Both the position numbers and the translations under genes were made by a program. A DNA stretch of 5,005 bases from Helicobacteraceae bacterium (GTDB lineage Bacteria; Campylobacterota; Campylobacteria; Campylobacterales; Sulfurimonadaceae), in contig JAUWLG010000131.1 in the NCBI GenBank assembly GCA_030613795.1, forward strand, positions 1 through 5,005. Direction: 5' to 3'. Shown one piece after another: positions 1-3,851 of this stretch. Position 1 is the stretch's first letter. Every line of letters starts with the position of its first letter. The notes beneath the pieces are model-generated. The model was not told where the DNA came from, searched no databases, and saw only the letters and a list, made by a program, of their open reading frames with translations.

Positions 1-402
1 TTCGATCCGTTTTTTTCCGGCCTCATCTTCGCCCGTTGTACCGCAGACAATGAAGGCAGCGATGATCTTCTCCTGCATCGTCTCTTTATGCGTCTGCAAC
101 AGCTCTATGAGGTGTTTGTGGGGACCGTCGATCCAGATGCCCGAACCGAGAAGGCATGTGGCGTACTCTTTAACGGTCTGCTCAAAGTCCAGGGTTTCGA
201 TGTTGAGCAGGTCAATCTTTTTGCCTGTTCCGGCGGCGACCCACTCCGCCGTATCACGCGTCGCTCCATAGCGGGTACCGTAGATGAGGGCAACCTTATT
301 CCCGTCGTCGATCATCGGCTGAAGGCTGCAGCCGAAATTAAATGCGGCAACGGAAGCCAGTGTCAGTTTTCCGCCGAAGTGTAAAAATGTCCGTCTGTTC
401 AT
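1..402 (-). CDS. Tat-exported flavodoxin-domain protein, N-terminal part (3' end beyond the window)
   Basis: This frame is open from an ATG at 402 down to base 1, giving 134 codons with no stop, so the C-terminus lies outside the window. Residues 1-25 look like a twin-arginine signal: Arg3-Arg4 followed by T-F-L, then a hydrophobic stretch ending near Cys25. The residues just before Cys25 (N-F-G) are a poor lipobox, so lipoprotein processing is doubtful. From residue 37 a flavodoxin fold begins with a beta strand (VALIYG) and the FMN phosphate-binding loop T-R-Y-G-A-T (43-48), then T-A-E-W. This pattern resembles flavodoxins related to the HemG protoporphyrinogen oxidase family. A later segment near 117-123 (FIVCGTT) fits the next core strand. 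The start is supported by an AAAGGG ribosome-binding site 9 nt upstream (412-417). A redox role in the periplasm is inferred from signal plus fold; the substrate is unknown. Confidence 0.85.
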   Translation of the reverse strand, partial: MNRRTFLHFGGKLTLASVAAFNFGCSLQPMIDDGNKVALIYGTRYGATRDTAEWVAAGTGKKIDLLNIETLDFEQTVKEYATCLLGSGIWIDGPHKHLIELLQTHKETMQEKIIAAFIVCGTTGEDEAGKKRIE

Positions 403-434
403 ACTGCAATACCCTTTAATGGTCTTATTACCCA

Positions 435-440
435 ATTATA
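435..440 (-). promoter_or_regulatory. -10 box of the flavodoxin gene promoter
   Basis: Read on the minus strand this is a perfect TATAAT, sitting about 33 nt upstream of the flavodoxin ATG and before its ribosome-binding site. No good -35 hexamer is visible at 16-18 nt spacing. Weak or missing -35 boxes are common for the main sigma factor in Campylobacterota. The predicted start of transcription would be near 428, giving a leader of about 26 nt. Confidence 0.5.
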
Positions 441-472
441 GGGCCTACCTGCTTTGAAAAACGAAATAAGCC

Positions 473-488
473 AGGAGTCTGACGAACT
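473..488. repeat. solo end fragment of the palindromic repeat family
   Basis: These 16 bases match the left tip of the 164-bp palindromic element (3688-3703) at 15 of 16 positions, the single difference being A for T at base 482. The sequence to the right (to about 511) can fold into a small imperfect hairpin around the pair AAGT/ACTT, but it does not follow the longer element. It may be a decayed copy or an end left by deletion. Chance similarity is less likely because both copies are intergenic. Confidence 0.4.
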
Positions 489-547
489 AAGTGGTCAACT
501 TGATCGTGACTCACTTTTTTAAACATGCGTAAATTATCTCATTTTTC

Positions 548-570
548 ACCCATACTGTTCCAACATGGGT
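548..570. promoter_or_regulatory. inverted repeat, likely operator of the toxin-antitoxin operon
   Basis: ACCCAT (548-553) and ATGGGT (565-570) form a perfect 6-bp inverted repeat with an 11-nt spacer. After one mismatch the symmetry continues into a T-run on the left (542-546) and an A-run on the right (572-575). The right arm lies where a -35 element would be for the TATAAT at 586. YefM/Phd-type antitoxins, alone or with their toxin, repress their own operon by binding palindromes in this position, so an autoregulatory operator is the natural reading. Binding itself is inferred. Confidence 0.5.
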
Positions 571-582
571 AAAAACCACTTA

Positions 583-591
583 TGCTATAAT
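583..591 (+). promoter_or_regulatory. extended -10 promoter of the toxin-antitoxin operon
   Basis: TG, one base, then a perfect TATAAT (586-591) makes a consensus extended -10 element. The expected transcription start is near 598, leaving a leader of about 20 nt with the AAAGGA ribosome-binding site (607-612) before the antitoxin start. The -35 region at 17 nt spacing is not recognisable and overlaps the right arm of the inverted repeat at 565-570, which fits repression by the antitoxin complex. Confidence 0.6.
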
Positions 592-616
592 GACAGTATT
601 CTGTACAAAGGAAAAG

Positions 617-874
617 ATGATGCAAGCCGTTAACTATACTTCAGCTCGTAATAACCTCAAAACACTTATTGATAATGTATGTGACAACAATGAAGAGGTC
701 ATCATTACAACAAAGAACGATAAAACAGTTGTCATGATGTCTCTCGACGAGTACAACAAAACGCATGCACAACTAAAACGTGATGTGCAAGAAGCAATTG
801 CAGAGGTAGAACGTGGTGACTTTATGAGTATCGACAAGGCGTTTGAGCAAGCGAAGAAAGCCTATCGTGACTGA
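617..874 (+). CDS. type II toxin-antitoxin system antitoxin, YefM/Phd family
   Basis: The 85-residue protein has the YefM/Phd N-terminal DNA-binding and dimerisation fold: the Y-T-S-A-R-N-N-L stretch (7-14), a central E-V-I-I-T-T (27-32), then V-V-M-M-S-L-D-E-Y (38-46), the signature of this family. Residues 50-85 are a charged, probably helical tail that would wrap the toxin. Its role is to neutralise the toxin encoded next and to repress the operon. An in-frame ATG at 590 overlaps the -10 box, so it is rejected. Two adjacent ATGs at 617 and 620 are both plausible, 4 and 7 nt after AAAGGA; the second has the better spacing. The end overlaps the likely toxin start by 8 bp. The gene is AT-rich compared with the flavodoxin and radical SAM genes, which suits horizontal acquisition. 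Confidence 0.9.
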   Translation: MMQAVNYTSARNNLKTLIDNVCDNNEEVIITTKNDKTVVMMSLDEYNKTHAQLKRDVQEAIAEVERGDFMSIDKAFEQAKKAYRD

Positions 875-1151
875 GATTGTTTTTTCTCAAAAAGCAACAC
901 AAAACCTCATCGATCAGGCACTTTACATTTTTGAACAGACACAGAGTGTAGAGCTGTCTGACAAATATTTGGATGATATGAAAAACTATATTGTAGAGAT
1001 GCTCTCAAAATTTCCAAGATCTGGAAGACCATCTGATGACCTAGCGCCAAGTACACGTAAACTCGTTTATCAAGGATACTCTATTATCTACAGAGAAACC
1101 GATGAACGGATTGAAATACTTACACTCTATAGAGAGAACCTTCCAAAGTAA
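867..1151 (+). CDS. type II toxin-antitoxin system toxin, RelE/ParE family
   Basis: Starting from GTG at 867 the protein is 94 residues, the usual size for the ParE/RelE superfamily. It opens with a beta strand (T-E-I-V-F-S), has a long helical hairpin (about 8-48), the family hallmark F-P-R-S-G-R-P (49-55), then R-K-L-V-Y-Q-G-Y-S-I-I-Y-R (64-76) and a closing strand I-E-I-L-T-L-Y-R-E (82-90). The motif order is closer to ParE (gyrase inhibitors) than to ribosome-cleaving RelE, but the target cannot be decided from sequence alone. The frame also opens with TTG at 843, giving 102 residues. The GTG is preferred because it removes a basic N-terminal extension, has a purine-rich AAGAAAG (853-859) upstream, and gives a short 8-bp overlap with the antitoxin that implies translational coupling. 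The frame is intact. Confidence 0.88.
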   Translation: MTEIVFSQKATQNLIDQALYIFEQTQSVELSDKYLDDMKNYIVEMLSKFPRSGRPSDDLAPSTRKLVYQGYSIIYRETDERIEILTLYRENLPK

Positions 1152-1174
1152 AAATACTTTGACGTATTAGGAAG

Positions 1175-1591
1175 CTATTCCGTATCCACCTTCCCTCGTA
1201 ACTTCTTCTTCTGACCGTGCTGCTTCTTTGAGTTGAGCCTCCGCTTCTGTGAACCCTTGGTCGGCTTGGTTGCGACACGCCTCTTTTGGACAACATTGAC
1301 ACTTTTTATGAGTTCTACCAGACGTTCCAGAGCCTCTTCTCTGTTCTGCTCCTGGCTGCGGTGCTGCTGCGACTTGATGACGATGATGCCGTCTTTGGTA
1401 ATGCGCTTCTCTTTGAGCTCCAAGAGCCGCTCTTTGTAGAACTCCGGCAGTGATGAGGCGGCGATGTCAAAACGAATATGAATGGCTGCGGAGGTTTTAT
1501 TAACCTTCTGCCCGCCGGAACCCTGCGCACGGATGGCGGTAAACTCTACTTCGCTTTCGTCCAGAGTGACGGAATTTGATATCTTTAGCAT
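1175..1591 (-). CDS. arfB: alternative ribosome-rescue factor ArfB (peptidyl-tRNA hydrolase)
   Basis: The 138-residue protein matches ArfB (YaeJ) in length and layout; the E. coli protein has 140 residues. ArfB enters ribosomes stalled on mRNAs without a stop codon and hydrolyses the peptidyl-tRNA. The catalytic GGQ is at 26-28, inside the conserved stretch R-A-Q-G-S-G-G-Q-K-V-N-K-T (21-33). The I-H-I-R-F-D strand follows, and the C-terminal tail from about 103 is rich in Lys and Arg, as needed to bind the empty mRNA entry channel. Absence of the larger RF1/RF2 domains separates it from the true release factors. The start at 1591 has AAAAGGA (1597-1603) 5 nt upstream. The gene begins 27 bp after the upstream regulator ends, so co-transcription is likely. 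It converges on the toxin gene with a 23-bp gap. Confidence 0.93.
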   Translation of the reverse strand: MLKISNSVTLDESEVEFTAIRAQGSGGQKVNKTSAAIHIRFDIAASSLPEFYKERLLELKEKRITKDGIIVIKSQQHRSQEQNREEALERLVELIKSVNVVQKRRVATKPTKGSQKRRLNSKKQHGQKKKLRGKVDTE

Positions 1592-1603
1592 TGCATTCCT
1601 TTT

Positions 1604-1616
1604 ATAACAGCGTTAT
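1604..1616. repeat. short perfect palindrome in front of arfB
   Basis: ATAAC and GTTAT form a perfect 5-bp inverted repeat around AGC in the 27-bp gap between the regulator gene and arfB. The ribosome-binding site of arfB begins immediately beside it. A small hairpin in the polycistronic mRNA is possible, but the stem is short and chance is a real alternative. Confidence 0.25.
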
Positions 1617-1618
1617 GA

Positions 1619-1993
1619 CTACGCTGCACTTCCTAATCCAAACTCCACACGAAAGTCCGTCACCTGTACTACTGGGACAATACTGTTATGCTCTTTTTTC
1701 AAGGCAACAATGCCATAACGTTCCAACGTTTTCAGTGTACGAGACAGATTTGACTTTTTCCGTCCCGTCAATGCCTCAAGCTCGGTAATAGACTTTGGTT
1801 TTTTCTCTACAATCACCTTCAACAGTGCCTGATTTTCAGAACTAAGAACCTGCGCAAGAGATTTGACTGACTCAAACCACACCTTCGGCTCACTCTTTTT
1901 CGGCACATATATCCCTTTTGCAATAGCGATCGTGCGTTGCTTATAGTTCTCTTTTGACATAATCCCGACATGTAATACTTTAGTTTTCATCAT
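1619..1993 (-). CDS. winged-helix transcriptional regulator / antitoxin-like protein, COG4190 (HVO_A0114) family
   Basis: The 124-residue protein has a short N-terminal region (M-K-T-K-V-L-H-V-G-I-M, from residue 2) and a basic linker (26-38). A helical part with the family-typical pattern K-V-W-F-E-S-V-K-S-L-A-Q-V-L-S (37-51) follows, then a winged helix: helix 2 around S-I-T-E-L-E-A-L-T-G (68-77) and recognition helix S-N-L-S-R-T-L-K-T-L (81-90). The wing includes V-P-V-V. This matches the COG4190 predicted DNA-binding proteins recalled from memory; many are encoded beside a small TumE-like (DUF6516) toxin and act as antitoxins. No such toxin is visible here; the gene before it is the ORF6N protein. 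ATGs at 1993 and 1990 are adjacent and neither has a strong ribosome-binding site. The family N-terminus supports these over the ATG at residue 12. An 8-bp palindrome upstream suggests autoregulation. Confidence 0.8.
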   Translation of the reverse strand: MMKTKVLHVGIMSKENYKQRTIAIAKGIYVPKKSEPKVWFESVKSLAQVLSSENQALLKVIVEKKPKSITELEALTGRKKSNLSRTLKTLERYGIVALKKEHNSIVPVVQVTDFRVEFGLGSAA

Positions 1994-2004
1994 ACCAACT
2001 TTTA

Positions 2005-2023
2005 GTTATCATTAAATGATAAC
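2005..2023 (-). promoter_or_regulatory. palindromic operator overlapping the regulator's promoter
   Basis: GTTATCAT and ATGATAAC form a perfect 8-bp inverted repeat around TAA in the 36-bp gap between the ORF6N gene and the winged-helix gene. On the minus strand the promoter-proximal arm contains TATCAT (2016-2021), preceded by TG and one base: an extended -10 box differing from consensus at one position. Transcription would start near 2009, about 16 nt before the gene. A repressor on this palindrome would cover the promoter, so self-repression by the downstream winged-helix protein is the simplest model. There is no T-run after the hairpin in either direction, which argues against a terminator. 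Confidence 0.55.
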
Positions 2024-2029
2024 ATATAT

Positions 2030-2917
2030 CTATTTCAGCTCTTCTAATTTGTCTAAGAGCGCTAAAGCCACTTTATCAAACTTTGAAAATGCAAACCACT
2101 TTTTGCCGAGATCTTTTAATGATGCGCCTATGTGATAGACAGTCTTATCATCGATAATGAGAAACCTGTCATGTGCCTCTTTGAATGTTTTGATCTCAAT
2201 GGGAGGGTACTGTGCGTTATGTTTTTTCAAATCGAGTTGCAGTTGCTTAGAGAGTATTTTAGTGTAGATCATTACTTTGCAACTGTTGTCTCTTTTAGAG
2301 AGGAGCATCAACACACTTTCATCGACATAGTTGTCTATAAGGACAAGGGAACTTTTGGCACTTTTGATCAGATCAGAGACAAATACATACGCATCAAAGA
2401 TCTGTCCATCGAAAAAGATGCCCTGCTTTGGTTTGAGAGTTTTGTCTTCAAGCGCATTAAATATCTTTTCAAAGCGCGCATCAGTTTTAATCTCATTAAC
2501 TATTTGTCTTTTTTCTATCTGCTCAATTCTTTGAAAAAGTTCACTATTTAAAGATAAAAATTTTCTCATCTTGACAAAAGTATTGATAATATCAATACTT
2601 ACTTTTACAGCAACATCACTTTTTAGGACAGCAGAAAGCATCGATACACCTTGCTCAGTAAAAACATAGGGCAATGATGATGAATGCTTTATGGTTTGAA
2701 ACCGGTCGCAATTTGCGACCAGTTCAATTTTCTCACTCTCTGTCAACTGAAATCTAAACTCTTTTGGAAACCTCTCACTGTTTCTTTTAACTTGTTCATT
2801 TAACCTTTTAGTCTCCACACCATATAGTTCTGCCAAATCCCTATCTACCATAACTTGATTACCTCGAATGGTAAATATCTTTTTTTCTATCTCGCTATCT
2901 GCTGCTTGTAACATCAT
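2030..2917 (-). CDS. ORF6N domain protein with degenerate phospholipase-D-like C-terminal domain
   Basis: The protein has 295 residues and two parts. Residues about 12-120 are an ORF6N domain, a DNA-binding module known from phage antirepressor-like proteins, recognisable from I-F-T-I-R-G-N-Q-V-M-V-D (14-25), D-L-A-E-L-Y-G-V-E (27-35), R-F-P-K-E-F-R-F-Q-L (49-58) and L-P-Y-V-F-T-E-Q-G-V (82-91). After a charged, probably coiled linker (121-160), residues 165-295 resemble a phospholipase-D-like fold: F-F-D-G-Q-I-F-D-A-Y (168-177), then H249-D-R251-F-L-I-I-D256 and G-A-S (264-266). That is an HxR-x4-D variant of the HKD motif, with Arg for Lys and only one copy visible, so nuclease or lipase activity is unproven. 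The ATG at 2917 overlaps the radC stop (ATGA), with GAGGGG upstream. A second ATG follows at 2914. Function is unknown; DNA-linked regulation or defence is a guess. Confidence 0.85.
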   Translation of the reverse strand: MMLQAADSEIEKKIFTIRGNQVMVDRDLAELYGVETKRLNEQVKRNSERFPKEFRFQLTESEKIELVANCDRFQTIKHSSSLPYVFTEQGVSMLSAVLKSDVAVKVSIDIINTFVKMRKFLSLNSELFQRIEQIEKRQIVNEIKTDARFEKIFNALEDKTLKPKQGIFFDGQIFDAYVFVSDLIKSAKSSLVLIDNYVDESVLMLLSKRDNSCKVMIYTKILSKQLQLDLKKHNAQYPPIEIKTFKEAHDRFLIIDDKTVYHIGASLKDLGKKWFAFSKFDKVALALLDKLEELK

Positions 2918-3573
2918 ACCAACCCCTCTTCGCGCAGACTCAAATAGCCATCTCTGCTCAAGATGACATGGTCTAACAGCTCGATGCCCATGATGGTGCC
3001 GACCTCTTTTAGCCGTTTTGTGACACGCTTGTCTTCTATACTGGGTTCGAGTTGGCCGCTGGGGTGGTTGTGGGCGATGATGATGCCGGCTGCACGGTCA
3101 CTGACGGCATCGGCAAAGACTTCTCTTGGGTGGACAAGAGACTGGTTGAGGGTGCCGATGGAGATGATGCGTTTTTCGATGATATGCGACGCACCGTCAA
3201 GGGTTATGACCAAGAAGTGTTCCTGCTTCTTGAGAGCATACTCTTGTAGTTCACGGTGAACATCCTCAGCCGAGGTGATCTTGACGTTCTGTTTAATGAG
3301 GTAACGCCGGCTTAGCTCAATGGCTGAGAGGATCTGCATCGCTTTAGCTTTGCCCAGAACATGTATCTCTACAAGTCTGTTTAATTTCAGTGCTTCAAAG
3401 TCATCATCAAGCAGTTTGATGATCTCTTTGGAGAGCTTGATGACATCTTTACCTTGTGTACCGCTGCCTAAAAGAATAGCTAAAAGCTCATACTCTTTAA
3501 GAGCACCGGCCCCTTTAGCTAATAACTTCTCTCTGGGTCTATCGTGTTTGTAGAGTTCGTTGATAGTTTTCAT
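2914..3573 (-). CDS. radC: RadC / UPF0758 family JAMM-domain protein
   Basis: From ATG 3573 the protein has 219 residues, normal for UPF0758. It starts with the family N-terminus, R-P-R-E-K-L-L (12-18), then L-L-A-I-L-L-G-S-G (30-38) and a helix-hairpin-helix-like region (about 65-92). The C-terminal JAMM metalloprotease-like domain keeps the expected metal and catalytic residues: Glu151 in H-P-R-E-V-F, H168-N-H170-P-S-G, and S178-I-E-D181. The old link to DNA repair is not supported for the family in general; such proteins occur often on mobile elements and near defence genes, and their substrate is unknown. An in-frame ATG at 3588 would add five residues, but MKTINEL fits the family start. 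No ribosome-binding site is visible for either. TATAAT lies at 3580-3585 on the minus strand, so the mRNA could be leaderless. It overlaps the ORF6N gene by 4 bp, indicating coupled translation. Confidence 0.9.
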   Translation of the reverse strand: MKTINELYKHDRPREKLLAKGAGALKEYELLAILLGSGTQGKDVIKLSKEIIKLLDDDFEALKLNRLVEIHVLGKAKAMQILSAIELSRRYLIKQNVKITSAEDVHRELQEYALKKQEHFLVITLDGASHIIEKRIISIGTLNQSLVHPREVFADAVSDRAAGIIIAHNHPSGQLEPSIEDKRVTKRLKEVGTIMGIELLDHVILSRDGYLSLREEGLV

Positions 3574-3579
3574 AGAAAC

Positions 3580-3585
3580 ATTATA
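3580..3585 (-). promoter_or_regulatory. possible -10 box directly in front of radC
   Basis: A perfect TATAAT on the minus strand ends 6 nt before the preferred radC ATG at 3573, in a very AT-rich stretch. TG stands immediately before it without the usual spacer base, and no -35 box is seen. If used, transcription would begin at or beside the ATG itself, which would explain the absence of a ribosome-binding site. In AT-rich DNA a TATAAT by chance is not rare. Confidence 0.3.
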
Positions 3586-3642
3586 CATATTAACAATATA
3601 AAATACTAATAAATATATCTAGTTGCTAATCAAATCATAATC

Positions 3643-3671
3643 TGATACGATTAATACATCTAATCGTATCA
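3643..3671. repeat. 11-bp inverted repeat upstream of radC
   Basis: TGATACGATTA (3643-3653) and TAATCGTATCA (3661-3671) are perfect reverse complements with a 7-nt spacer. The right arm also overlaps a second perfect palindrome, TATCAA / TTGATA (3667-3681, 3-nt spacer), so the two structures would compete in single-stranded form. Neither strand has a T-run after the stem, so this is not a classical terminator. It lies 70-98 bp upstream of the radC ATG, and a transcription-factor operator is the most likely role. The regulator is unknown. Confidence 0.5.
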
Positions 3672-3687
3672 AAAATTGATATGAGTA

Positions 3688-3851
3688 AGGAGTCTGTCGA
3701 ACTCGTCTGCTTGAAGCGAGAACTTCAGCTTTTTAGTCAGGTTTTGCAGACATTTGAGGCGAATAGCCATAGCTATTGAACGAAAATGTCTGGGAAAGAT
3801 GGCAAATAAATGGAGTTTATAGCCAAGTGAGCATGAGTCTGACAGACTCCT
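3688..3851. repeat. 164-bp centre-symmetric palindromic element (MITE/REP-like)
   Basis: The element has two 80-nt arms around a 4-nt centre, CATA (3768-3771), and the arms align without gaps. The tips are an 11-bp perfect match: AGGAGTCTGTC (3688-3698) with GACAGACTCCT (3841-3851). Further matches are ACTC (3701-3704) with GAGT (3835-3838), CAGACATTT (3747-3755) with AAATGTCTG (3784-3792), and AATAGC (3762-3767) with GCTATT (3772-3777). It would fold into one long interrupted hairpin as DNA or RNA. Its right tip covers two bases of the stop codon of the radical SAM gene, so it forms that gene's 3' untranslated region. The 66-codon open frame across it on the minus strand (3669-3869) has no family resemblance and is not called. 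No transposase is present. It occupies most of the gene-free stretch 3589-3849. Confidence 0.7.

Noticed and set aside
50..384. Open frames on the plus strand (50-271, 88-384) and a second minus-strand frame (105-293)
   Set aside because: All overlap the flavodoxin gene, which has a recognisable signal sequence, FMN loop, ribosome-binding site and promoter.
507..520. GTGA-C-TCAC followed by six T on the plus strand, terminator-like
   Set aside because: No plus-strand gene lies upstream to be terminated and the stem is only 4 bp.
843..866. TTG at 843 as the toxin start
   Set aside because: It adds eight mostly basic residues not typical of the family and overlaps the antitoxin by 32 bp; GTG at 867 gives normal length and overlap. 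It cannot be fully excluded.
1153..1168. AATAC/GTATT hairpin between the convergent toxin and arfB genes
   Set aside because: A 5-bp A/T-rich stem without a T-run is too weak to call as a terminator.
1601..1609. TGTTATAAA as an extended -10 promoter of arfB
   Set aside because: The hexamer overlaps the arfB ribosome-binding site, so a transcript from it would lack that site.
2132..2551. 139-codon open frame on the plus strand
   Set aside because: It is antisense to the ORF6N gene, whose domains are clear; the antisense product shows no recognisable motif.
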